From: Parasponia andersonii
Taxonomy: Eukaryota; Streptophyta; Magnoliopsida; Rosales; Cannabaceae
Reading direction: 5' to 3'
Assembly: GCA_002914805.1 (NCBI GenBank)
Contig: JXTB01000065.1
Span: 905,002-969,001, forward strand
Length of the DNA: 64,000 bases
Shown here: positions 47,247 to 58,579 of the stretch, one piece after another
Numbering within the stretch: position 1 is the stretch's first letter
Layout: each line of letters begins with the position of its first letter
Notes under the pieces: generated by a model
Database searches by the model: none
What the model was told of the DNA's origin: nothing
Seen by the model: the letters and a program-made list of their open reading frames with translations, nothing else
Made by a program: the position numbers and the translations under genes

Positions 47247-50209
47247 CTGGAGGAACTGCTGAACATAAACGAGGATAAGATAATGTTGTTTTTCTTAATA
47301 ATTATTTCTTTTGGGAAAATTTTAGACGGGTCTTTCTTGAGAAAATGACTTTGCTACGAAGAAAAATCTCTTGCAATTAGTGTAAACTTTCTTTATTTAT
47401 TTTTTTTTCTGGGCTTGAACCGTTGGTTATTATGCCTCTTTCATTTTAGGTTTATTTTTTTATTGTTGTAATTCGTAATAATCTATACATGTTCTAAATG
47501 TAATCCTACTATCGGTATGTATCCATTATCAAAAATCATATACCATATCTTTATTGTCCCTTTAAATTTTAGAATTTGAAATACATATATAACTCCTCAA
47601 ATTTTGCTTTGCTTTTTTGTTTTTCAATATTCTCCTTCTGTTAAGTTCGATTTAAATTTATTACTCGAGATAAAATGGAAATTTTAGTAATCGTAATTAG
47701 TTCTTACAAATATAAAAAATCAAAATGTAAAAACATATGTAAGATATTCTCTAATATATCAATCAAACTATTGAGTTTATGGGAATTTGAATTTTTTGAA
47801 GAGAAGACAAAAGTTGAGAAGTTATATGACACAATTTCAAGTTCAAAGAGAAAAATAAGAGATTATGTGCTCGTCTATGAAACCGTACTGAAAACAATCT
47901 TGAACAAAAAGTTCTGGAAAGCAATGGCAAGATTTAATACCAGGAAAAAAAAAAAAAACAATCGAAGAATGTATTTCTCTTCCCCAATTTTCACACGTAG
48001 AATCGCTAAAATTATTTCTTATAATTGTGCAAGTAAACATTTAAATAAATGGGCAAAAGATAACACTTACTTATCTTATTTATTTTTCTCAATGCTGTGT
48101 AGTTTAGTAAAAGTGGGGACAGAGATTTGTTGTATCATTTTCATGTCCTAAACACCGTCTCATCTACTCGAAAATGTACAATTTAGCATTTTTTTAGTAA
48201 TTACATTCCAAAAAAAATTAATTTGTTAAATTGAGATTCATTTTATGCCAAATTGTCTACTTTTTTACAGATAGGACAGCAAATGGGATAAAAAAATGAG
48301 ACAACAGATCCGATCTCTCCTTGTGTACTTGTATAGTTCGTGAGTCATAGATAAAATTAGCTCTGTATATGATCACTTGTAAGGCGGGGTTATCGTTGTA
48401 ATAATTAACAGTATGTTACATTATCGTTATTTAATCACAAGCTGATGATGATCACGACGAGTAATTCAACTTCAGATTATTAATCGGCCCCACAAATGAG
48501 ACTTTATGTTGGGTGATGTATATTATATCCATGCACAACCTTATAACCCCAACATCCAACTTACCATAAGCCTCAATCGACCGACCTAAACTAAATTTTA
48601 TAAGCCAAAATGCTTAAACGAAAAGCATTAGAAAAAGTGCAACTGTCTGTTCTTAAACACACTCTAGAATTCCTACGACTAAGGTCATGAATATACGAAG
48701 AACATATACTTTTAGTATTCTGAAACCTTATTTTAATTTTACATATCTGGTAAATTATACGAGCAATTAATTAATTAGGTATTATAAAACATTTCAGAAC
48801 AAAAAATTGTATTATAAAAGCATGATAATGAGTAATTTGCGTGGTATAGAATATGGTTAGTTCTGGTTGCTACACTCACCCCGATCCAAAATACACGTAA
48901 ATCGTAATCTAGGTCCTGCTTATATCAAATCTCTATATCCCATAATTTTTTAAGCAATAAGATATGATTTCTTTTTTCATATAATAGAGATTTTTTTTTC
49001 CCACTTGTGATACAATTATACTTTAAGATCTATTTGAAGATGAGATCTATATTTTTGAGCCTATTAAATAATATATGTCTAGGTCCGTTTTTGACAAAGA
49101 ATGCTTGGCAATTTCCAGTTCACCATATACAATGATCAAGTTATTAAGGGTAGAAAAATGGTCAAAATTTGTTTATCTCGTGGCCAAGTTGCCTGCCAGC
49201 AGATTACTTCCTAGCTAGTTGGCAGGGAAACATAAAGGAAAGTAGGAAACCAACAAAGCTTCCCCTCTTTGCATGAGAGCCTTACAATTTAAATTGATAG
49301 TGACCTATGGAAAACCCTTGTTTAGCTTTTTTTTTTTTCCCTTCTTTTTTAAATATGAAAATTAAAACCTATTTTGCTTAGTCAGTGTCATATAGTAACG
49401 ACACGTAAAAAATTTGGACTCGAAAAAAAAAAAAAAAACATTACTCTAAGATTATCTCCCACATATTCATACTAACATATTGTTTAGCATGTTATATTAA
49501 ATATAGCACATCTATATATTTTTTATTTTTGCTTTAATACATATATGCCTGCTAAAAACATTATAGCGCTGTTTTATATTTAAATTATATGTACGTATAT
49601 TTATATGTATAACATTTCTTTCCACGATGAACTCCACTTATTTTATAATGATCTATCTCAATTATTAATCGTAAAAACTCCCCTTAACCTATCATATGTG
49701 AATGTTTTTTCACTCTTTCCTCTCACTTATGGTTCTTCCATTTTCTTTGTTTTATGAAAGTTATAAGTAGCAAAATAGTAAATAAGAACTTTAATTACAA
49801 AATTCAATGCGGAATAAAATTGTAAATAAAATTTAATGAAAAAATATAAACATGTATCAAATTTGACCATATTATTAAATATGTACATATTTAAAATTAA
49901 AATAATAAAAAATTAGAAAATTTAACACATGCTATAATAGAAATATTGTATATTCTAATGCATGCTAAGTTAGAATTATACACATGATTAAATGATAATA
50001 TTGTAAAGTTTAACAAATGCTAAAATTTAGTATATGCTAATCTTTGTTAATATTTGGATTTTGGATATTTATACTTATTTTTCAAAAAATATTGCCAAAT
50101 TTACGACCTTTCAAAATTAATAAAAATTCCGCATGACCTTTTTAGGATATTTTTCTAAATACTTTAAGAGCTAGCCAATACGATGACATTTTAGTAAATA
50201 AGCCTATTT
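47247..50209. other. Long AT-rich stretch, no supported gene
   Basis: The longest frame is 47675-48151 (158 codons, plus). It is Lys/Ile/Ser-rich, contains a poly-Lys encoded by an A-run, and shows no domain I recognise. I do not call it a gene. Confidence 0.5.
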
Positions 50210-50645
50210 TTTTATACAAAAAATACAAAGGTTTCCTGAAAACCAGTTTAGTTTCCTTTAGCAGAATATCTTGTACGTAAGTAAATCCTAGGAAACCATT
50301 ATATGTAAGGAAACCATTGTGGTTTCCTAGAAACTAGTTTAGTTTCCTTTAGCAGAATATCATGTATGTAAGTAAATCACATAAAACTAAGAATATTTCC
50401 TAGAAACTGTTGTAGTTTCCTTTCTGCAGAAAGCCCTATAGCTAAATTAAAAAAAAATCCTCATGGTTTCATTTTCGCAAAATACCATGTGCCTAAGTAA
50501 ATCCCAGAAAACTATAGAAATCATTGTGATTTTTTTTAGCAGAATACTCTGTAGCTAAGTAAATCACAAAAAATCACGAAAGTTTCATATAAACTATTGT
50601 GGTTTCCCTTTTGCAAACTGCTAGAAATCAAAATGTTTCTTTCTG
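50210..50645. repeat. Degenerate tandem array with GAAAC..GTTTC palindromes
   Basis: About five units of 60-115 bp. Each holds a palindromic block such as GAAACCATTGTGGTTTC or GAAACTAGTTTAGTTTC, then a CTTTAGCAGAATAYC-like block and GTAAGTAAATC. The palindromic block resembles the unit of the satellite at 58580-60560. Confidence 0.75.
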
Positions 50646-51360
50646 TAATATCTTATCTTGCAAACTACAGAACACTAATTTTTGCCTATTAGCTCGAGAT
50701 TTAACTCAATAATTTTTAACAGAAGTTTCAGGGTCCTTCGAAAAGGGGTCCTTCTTCTTATCTCCAACTTGGGACAACTTTAACTCAGAAACTTTGCATT
50801 TTTCTCAAATAGATTACAGTGAATTTGGAGGAGCTACGTTTCCTTCGATTGCATTCGATTAGGAAACTGGAGATACTGAATGTAACCGAGTTACGACAAT
50901 GGCTGAAACTAAAAAGAAGAATCACGATAGATGCAGTAAAAAAGAAGAAAAAGAAAATCACGAATCAGTAAAAGAGAAAAAAAGAAAAGGACTTAAAAGC
51001 TAAAATGGCGAAATGATATTGAAAAATAAAAACAAAAATTTGGAAATCACCCACTAAACCCTCATTTCTCTCAAAAGTCAGCGATAAAATCGTGCAAAGT
51101 GAGAAAGAAAGATGAAGCTAAAAAATTGTCCAATTTTAGAAAAAAAAAAGTCGTTAAAAATAAAGTATATTGGGTTGGGTCATATTTTTAGAATATTTTA
51201 TTAAAATATCATAACCCATGTCATTTTTCCTTAATATTTTATATAATAAGTAAAATATGCTAAATATTAGGTTAAAATATGTTATGCCAATAGGGACATA
51301 TTTTTTAGCCAAATGCTAAAATTTAGTATTGGCATGCGAATAGTATATGTATAAGAGATC

Positions 51361-51590
51361 ACTACTACATAAAACTCTTTTAATAGCAGTTAATAATAAT
51401 TGCCGTTAAAAGAAATTTTAATGGTGGTTAAAAACCGCGGTGATTGAAGGTGATATTTTAATCATTAGTATAGGTGTACACATAGGGCATTTAATGATAA
51501 TTAGAATCGTAGTTATTGAGTGCCTTTAATGGCAAGTCCAAGAAAACTATCGTTAAAGGCCATATCCATAAGAAATTTTTTCCCCTTTTC
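51361..51590 (+). mobile_element. CACTA-like terminal fragment
   Basis: Starts CACTACTACATAAAACTC and is followed by subterminal repeats of the type TTTTAATAGCAGTTAA, TTGCCGTTAAAAG, TTTTAATGGTGGTTAA and CTTTAATGGCAAG in both orientations. I cannot find a matching right end, so the element is truncated or its end is diverged. Confidence 0.6.
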
Positions 51591-52667
51591 TTGGGCAATG
51601 TATACATAACCAACTAATGAAAACTACGTAAGAACAGCCCCAAAACAATTCCAAAATAGCTAGACTCACATATTATTACTAATTAGTAGATATCACTAAG
51701 ACACTAAGTTTCTATCATAGAGACAAATCAACTTTAACATAAATACTTATGAGGTACATATCACTAATATTTTCAATTTAAACCTAACTGGAAATCAGAT
51801 TAACAAATCTTACATCTAAACAAACAGAACTAAAACATGTAATCCAACTAAATCCAAGAGTAGTCTAACCAGTATGATTAGTTATAATATATCAAAATTT
51901 ACTCTAATATTATATAGATGTGTGAATTTAGTAATTTTAGATAAACAAAGTGAAATATGAGGAACATTACACTTGATCGAATATAATTCACCGAATTTTT
52001 ATCTATCATATCACCTCTCCTAATGCGCATGGTATAATAACCATATTCTACGTAGATTGAGTTGAGATAGATACTACAATTATAATAAGAATTATATTTA
52101 TAATACATAAATTGAAAAAATATAAAAAAAAAAATACCATAAGAACATATTACATCTCATACCTAAATCTAATACCAAGTTAGATTTTCTCTCTTATCAT
52201 GTGGACATGAGATATTTTGATTCAACTAAAAGAAAACATATGTTATAAACGCAATCATTCATATTTTAAATCTCAAAACAAGTTGATCTTAATTAGTAGA
52301 TATTTTCTCTCTCGGCAGTTTTGTGGCAGCCACTGAGAAAAGCTAGTGTTTTAGAGTTAATAGTGAATCAAAAAGAACTGTCGTTAATTCCTTACTGTTA
52401 ATGTTCTTTGGCTTTGAGAGAAATGAGTAATTCTTATAAGCGAAGTGTGTGCTTTTGAACCTAAATTATCCCCCCTTCCTTTTTTTCTTTCTTTTTTTAT
52501 TTCCTCTTTATATATAGTTTCTGATCAGTTTGATTATATACCTATACTATTTTAGTATCAGTACACATATACAAAACTAAAGGCTAGAAAACTTGGATAG
52601 TTTTTTAAGTGAACTTTAAAAATCAGCTATTCTCCTAAAGGCCCTAAGGCTCTATACATATAATATA
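51591..52667. other. AT-rich stretch, possibly body of the CACTA remnant
   Basis: No protein piece is recognised. GGCAGTT and ACTGTCGTTAATT near 52314 and 52378 echo the subterminal motif of the CACTA fragment. Confidence 0.35.
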
Positions 52668-52676
52668 TATTGCTTT

Positions 52677-53271
52677 AGGAAATTGACCAGGGCACAACGA
52701 ATTTGGTACAAAATGAATTTTTTCGTAGTCTTTTTCAAATTGATATTTCTATTTTTATCACAAATTATGTGACGATGGGTCGTACAATTTATGACTATAA
52801 AATTATGATTTTTCTAAAACTAATTGATAATCATAAATTGTGCAACTTTTGATCATATAGGGTCACAAAACTCTAAAATACTAATAGAAAAATCATTTTT
52901 CAAAATACTCCTAAAAGGTCATTTAAGTCAAAATTACTACTATTTACTTCAATTTCCCAGGGATCCATTTCTCTTGAACAAAATTTTTAGGGTAATTGAA
53001 ATAAATAGTAGTAATTTTGACTCATATGGTTTTTTTAAAAGTGATTTGAAAAATGATTTTTCTAATAGTATTTTAGAATTTTATAATCCTGTATGACGGA
53101 GGATCGTACGATTTATTATTATTGATTAGTCTTAAAAAAATCATAATTTTATAGTCATAAATTATACCACTTTACGCCATACAATTTATGACACAACAAG
53201 AAATATTAATTTAAAAAAACTACTAAAAGTTTCATTGTGTTCCAAATTAGTATTTCCCTTGTCAATTTCCC
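52677..53271. mobile_element. Foldback Mutator-type MITE with 9-bp TSD
   Basis: Perfect 9-bp direct repeats TATTGCTTT at 52668-52676 and 53272-53280. The ends are AGGAAATTGAC and, inverted, GGGAAATTGAC. The two halves are inverted copies of each other along almost 290 bp, for example AGTCAAAATTACTACTATTT (52928-52947) against AAATAGTAGTAATTTTGACT (53003-53022), and GACTATAAAATTATGATTTT (52792 on) against AAAATCATAATTTTATAGTC. The loop is only about 10-40 bp. There is no real coding; the 90-codon frame inside is a by-product. Confidence 0.9.
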
Positions 53272-53280
53272 TATTGCTTT

Positions 53281-54265
53281 TTTAGCCTTTAGCACTGGTC
53301 TTTGTGACGTCTAGATGTATTTAAGTTTGCACCATTGGACTTGAAGAACCACCCTAATAAATAAATAAAACAGAGTTGACTAGAAAGTCGCAACTAAAAT
53401 TCACATGGGTCGTTAAATACTGCTACCTAAACTGTTTTCATCAATTGATGCTATGGGTACTATTTGACAGTATATGAGATTTGTAGAAATCTTAGTTAGA
53501 AAATAGATCGTCACTTGAGAGTAAATAAGTAAAATTGAGCCCGGTAACTCAATTGAGTTGCTGGTTCTTTCGGCAAATAAGTGAGTAATTAAGCTCGTGT
53601 AGTACTTAATCAAGATTATCTTTCCAATTGTGAACCTCATTTAATACCTCTAATCTCCTCTAACCCCGTAAACTATATAATGAATATATATATATATATA
53701 TATATGAAGAGAGTCTAGAGATAATAGTATAAGGATTATTTCCTTTTTTTCTATTCGTGTTAATTAATTAGTTGAAAAGAAATAATTTTTGTGCTAAGGT
53801 TTTAGGTTATTTTAGAAGTTAAAAAAAAAACCATGCTACCATGCTACGTAATGTGCTTAGATTTATGAGTTTCGCATTTAATAAAGAGGCTAAAAAGGGG
53901 CACCAGTAAATAATACTATAATTAGTAAATATAACCGACTATAATTGTCACGTTGTTGCAGTTTGTAAAATCCACGTGTCGTACTTATAACAAGCGTCTA
54001 TTTATAACTTAGTGATTAATTAATGCTATGTTTAAAGTATTGGTCATCTCATCTAGCAAATTAAAATAGAGACGCTATGACAATTTTAGGTCATCCGCAC
54101 AAAAACAACGGTGTGCATCCAATTGAATTTGGCTCTATATATATGCGCCCACTACTACATCATCAAGTTGACGTCTAAACCCACTTTTGGTTGAGAACTT
54201 GGGGGCACAAATTGTCTAATTTAAGCGTATAATGGCACGGTACGTCCACACAGGGGTCGCGCGCG

Positions 54266-54314
<49 letters not shown>

Positions 54315-56228
54315 TCACTAGAATCCATGATGACGCCACAACGAGCACTCAGGCTCCATTAAGTTTGGAAAGCTACACTATTTTCTAACTCCAATAGTCG
54401 GGATTTAGTCACTTCATTACAATTCAATTTGGATGCCACGTGCACCATTTGTAACTTCAACTAGTTACTTCAAAGGATCATTTGGATTAGTAAATCAAGT
54501 ATGAGGAATAAACAACAGCACTTTAGACAGTTACAAGTACTGCTAGTCTTATTATACAGACTAATTAACAAGGATATCTACTAACTTGTAATAAATTTTA
54601 TTGATGCGACAAATTGCGGAATTCTTTCTAATTTTAAGAACGAATCAAGCTCAATAACATGAAAGAAACTGTCGAAGACAAACATATTACGTCTTAGAGG
54701 AGGTTTATGCTATAGGAAGCGAATTCTATTTATTTTCCAAAATATTCCCTTCAATTTGTCTACTAGGACACTTAACAAATATGAGATATATACGTACACA
54801 TGTATATATTTATATATATCCTAGTTTCCTTACCCAAGTCACTCCTACCATTTTTCTCAATAGTGAATAGTCCAACAAAAACACAGAGAGAGAGAGAGAA
54901 AAGGGGGATATAACGCTTCAAGAGTCCATAGCAACCTACACAATTCATGTGAAGCCAAATAAAACAAATGATTTGATTAGAGTCATAAGACTATGATCGA
55001 TTTGATGTCGATTTGCATGGGATTTTTCCAATTTAAAACACGTATATATTAATAATAAAACTCATTTATTGAGATTAGCTCTTCACTCTTTGCCAAATTC
55101 TTTTTCTCTCTCAAGGGTTCCACCATCTATCCCATAATAATCAATATCCAAAAAATCAGGATTTTCTTCAAGTATTAGACCACCTACTCTTAAATTCTTT
55201 AGGGGTCAACAGAAGCCACATTTTGGAATAAAAACTAAGTTGTGGACCCATGATTCTTCCGGTAGTAGCTCAGCACTCAATTTTTAGCAGCAACAAAAGA
55301 AACCCCTAGATTACCTCATCAAAGATGTTCATGGGCCTATGTGAGCCACAAATCTAAACTATTAGTTTTTCTTTTTCTTTCTCTTTCCCCATCCGAAATC
55401 TAAAATAATCTTTTGAGTCTCCTAGGAGTGACTTAAAAAAAACAAAAATACAATTAACTAATGATAATTGAATTGCATAAACCCGCACTTTGCGGTATAA
55501 ATGATGTCCAACTAATTGTTTGACTCGTGCTAAGGTCTTTAACATTTGGCCCACTAATGAGCCCAATAACGCGGATTCCGCCATATATAAGAAGAGAAAA
55601 CAGGGAATTTTTTTTTTTCTCTCATTTGTTTTTATTTTTTATTTTTTGTATTTTCTTAGTACATAAACATAGAACATATGTGATGATAGGCAGGCACACG
55701 AGGGCATATATTCCGTATCCTGATAACGCGTTTCATGCCCAACTTTTTGATTTCTTAAATTCTCAATAATTTAATTTAAGCATATAGTTTATTAATATTG
55801 CTTCTTTTACTAACCACTATATTATAATAATGATTAAAATAATCCATTAATTATAGGTAATCATGTCCCACGGATTTCATGTACTTTATTAATTAACTAG
55901 ATTAAATTTGACAGATTTTTAAATTTCCTTTGTTCAAAAAGTAGCAGTGATGGAACATTCCTTTTGTAAGTTCATGATAAAAGCTGATCTCTACGATCTA
56001 ATTTAGCATTAATTGTTGTACATTTTACCTTCACAATGGACCAAAAATATAGGGATATTACACGTGTTCCTTGGATTTTGTTTGATATTTATGAGCTATT
56101 TACATGTAGGGATCGGGTGTTCCTTACCTATTGACCCTGGTTTTAGGGAGATCTTCTCCAATCGGGAAATTATTTAATTTATTATTTGATGTTTAAAATA
56201 TTTTTTCTATAAATATCTGTTTGTAATT
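53281..56228. other. AT-rich stretch without a gene
   Basis: No gene is seen. It holds a TA run (53681-53704), the compound microsatellite listed separately and an AG run (54884-54897). Confidence 0.5.
54258..54314. repeat. Compound microsatellite (CG)n(CA)n(TA)n
   Basis: Alternating purine-pyrimidine along 57 bp: CGCGCGCGCGCGC, ACACAC, then TA repeats to 54310. Such tracts readily form Z-DNA (CG/CA part) or cruciforms (TA part). Confidence 0.95.
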
Positions 56229-56518
56229 TTTTTTAAAAAAATAAGTGGAACAGAACTAATGACTTTCATTTATTATAAATTAAAAAAAATATCTTTTATT
56301 ATCCAATTTCTATCCTGCTTGATTAGTAATAATAGGATTTCACACTTACTTTTTACTACCCAATCCTCACTCTACTCGATTAGGGATAGGGATAATAGGC
56401 TTTCAAACTTGCTCCTTACTATCCAATTCCCACCATATTAGGGATAGGGATAATAGGCCAACCAAAATCTTAAATAATGGGTGCTCTTACCACTTGATTA
56501 CTACTTGAGCTAACCCAC
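56229..56518 (-). mobile_element. SINE-like element with internally repeated body
   Basis: The tail at the left (TTTTTAAAAAAATAAGTGGAAC followed by AGAACTAATGACTTTCATTT) is the same as in the SINE at 3046 (AAAAAAAAGTGGGGCATAAC then TAATGACT). The right end on the minus strand gives an A-box-like GGGTTAGCTCAAGTAG. Between them, a unit of about 60 bp ending GGGATAGGGATAATAGG is repeated. Confidence 0.6.
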
Positions 56519-56614
56519 TTTGTTAATATCTAATATATATATATATATATAAATATATATGGACGAAAATTTGAAATAGTAACCAACAAAGGCACTTTAC
56601 AAACCTAAAATATT

Positions 56615-56738
56615 GAATATTTACCTGTCCTTAGTGTGAGAGTTTGGAGGACGGAGGTTCAAATCACGGTAATTTATATATAAATATATTGTTTTTTTTT
56701 CATAAAAGAGAGAAAAAAGAAAAAAAAAAAAAAAAAGC
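56615..56738 (+). mobile_element. SINE fragment on the plus strand
   Basis: GTGTGAGAGTTTGGAGGACG, a B-box-like GGAGGTTCAAATCAC and a long A-rich tail (56700-56738) are present. An A-box is not clear. Confidence 0.45.
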
Positions 56739-57454
56739 CCCTAGTAAATCATTGCAAGATTTTTTTTTTTGGGACGTGGGCAATAAAACATGATTTGAAG
56801 TTACGCGAAATTATAAATATATATATATATATATGTAACTTGGGGTAGGACGAGGTTCCATTTGGGAACCAGTCATAATATACTTGTTTAATGCTATATT
56901 GAATAAATATGTTGAGGATTAGCTAAATCATATAAAGGGTAAAGGGATCGGTCTCCAAAATAAGACAACATCTAAAGTCTATAACTTATATCTTCAAATA
57001 TATACACATAGGATCTATCTACAGTCCCACAAGTGCAAATTTGGACACTGGTGTCCTAAGCAAAAAGTAGAGAGAAATGTTTTCAGTGCTCACTCTCCCC
57101 TAAAAATGCTTTTCGGTTCCAAAAACCTACTTTTTATTCTTCTATAATATTTTCACTTAAATATATAATATTCTACTCGAGACGTGTAAACATTTTTTCT
57201 TTGGGCACTGGTACCTCATTATTTAAGTGGGATATCGTAGCCGAACTCTATATACACATATAAATCAGTACCTAAAGCCTATGTTCAGAAAAATCCTAGC
57301 CTTTTCCTTCACTAAAAGATTTCATTGTCTTCCTCGCTACCAATTTTTTTTTATCTCTTAATTTTTACGCAACTTATGAAAAAAAAAATCCTTTATTAAT
57401 CTCTCTCTTTCTGCTCCGATATCCCTAGTAGCTCTTTCTTTTTTTCCCCTAGTG

Positions 57455-57493
<39 letters not shown>

Positions 57494-58199
57494 CCTTTTA
57501 GATCCAATTATAGAAGAATTTAAGATATCGGGTGGTGATTCGAAAGAGTGGAAGATGTTTCTTTGATGGAGTTTTAATTATGCAACGTATGAATTTTTGT
57601 GTCTTTCACCTATATCATATCCAGAATCTTTTTTTCTATCGGACCGTTATCAAATAAAATAAAGATAGGAATATTAAAAACTTATACTAATAATGTGCAT
57701 TTATTTCCATTATTACTTTATCTTAAAATGAGACTATATCATTTAAAATTTAGTAGTTAAAATAAATATCACATTAAAGATTTTATATTAAAACTTATAT
57801 AAAACACATAAGCTCTTTATGATAGATTATAGAAATTAATACTAAGTACCAAAATATTACTTTGACTTTTTTTTTCTCTAAATAAATTTATTGATATAAA
57901 ACGAGTGGCCATATCTTGAAATCAGGGGATTTGGACATCTCTTTTAAAAATAATTCCAAATTTATGACTTCTAAGATATAATAAAATCTCGTACGACCTA
58001 AATTAGTATTTCTCTAAATATTAGCCGCTGATGCAGTGGCATCTTATGTAAATAAAGCGATCTTTATAAAGTACGCACACATAAAACGCATTCAGGTAAA
58101 CTAACTAAAATACTCCCTAGCTCAATGGTTTCCAGGCTCCTGCTAAAGTATTTCTCCTTTACTTAGGTGTTTAAGCCACCATAATTGTAATTTTAAGTT
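56739..58199. other. AT-rich stretch without a gene
   Basis: No gene is seen; TA runs occur at 56817-56834 and 57460-57492. Confidence 0.5.
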
Positions 58200-58540
58200 T
58201 ATTTTTTTCACCTCTCTTTCTCCTTTTCTCTTTTATTCGTTTTTCTTTTTTTTTTTTCTTTATTTTAATTTTTTTCCTTTTTTATTTACTCTACTTTTAT
58301 TTTCCTTTTCTTGTTTCCTCATTAATCTGTTATTTCTCATTTTAAATTAATTTTTCTTTTTTCTCTTCTCTTATAACTAGAAAGAGCTACTCTTTTTTTT
58401 TTCAGTTTTTTATTTTTCCTTAATTTTTTATTTTTTATTTTTCATTTTAAATTAAGTTTTCCTTCCTTTTTTTTTTTTCCCATCTCTTATAAATAGAAAG
58501 AGCAACTCTTTTTTTTTTTTTGTGCGCTCACCTAAAGACA
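58200..58540. repeat. Pyrimidine tract with duplicated block
   Basis: A long T/C-rich strand run. A block CTCTTATAACTAGAAAGAGC / CTCTTATAAATAGAAAGAGC with ACTCTTTTTTTT after it occurs twice (near 58368 and 58484); each contains a short inverted repeat CTCTT..AAGAG. Confidence 0.75.
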
Positions 58541-58579
58541 TGAGATGCCACCCTTTTTTCCTACTTAAAGACATTAGAA

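Noticed and set aside
47675..48151. 158-codon open frame on the plus strand
   Set aside because: It is Lys/Ile/Ser-rich with a poly-Lys from an A-run and shows no domain. In such AT-rich DNA a frame of this length can arise by chance, and I see no splice or promoter support.
52317..52356. GCTAGTG near 52353 as right end of the CACTA fragment at 51361
   Set aside because: Beyond CACTA the inverted sequence does not match the left end, and the flanking trinucleotides differ.
52824..53096. 90-codon plus-strand frame
   Set aside because: It crosses the centre of the foldback MITE and is explained by its inverted arms.
55354..55584. Minus-strand frame MAESALLGSLVGQMLKTLAR
   Set aside because: The start looks plausible, but the frame runs into low-complexity Lys/Glu and no domain or splice partner is visible.
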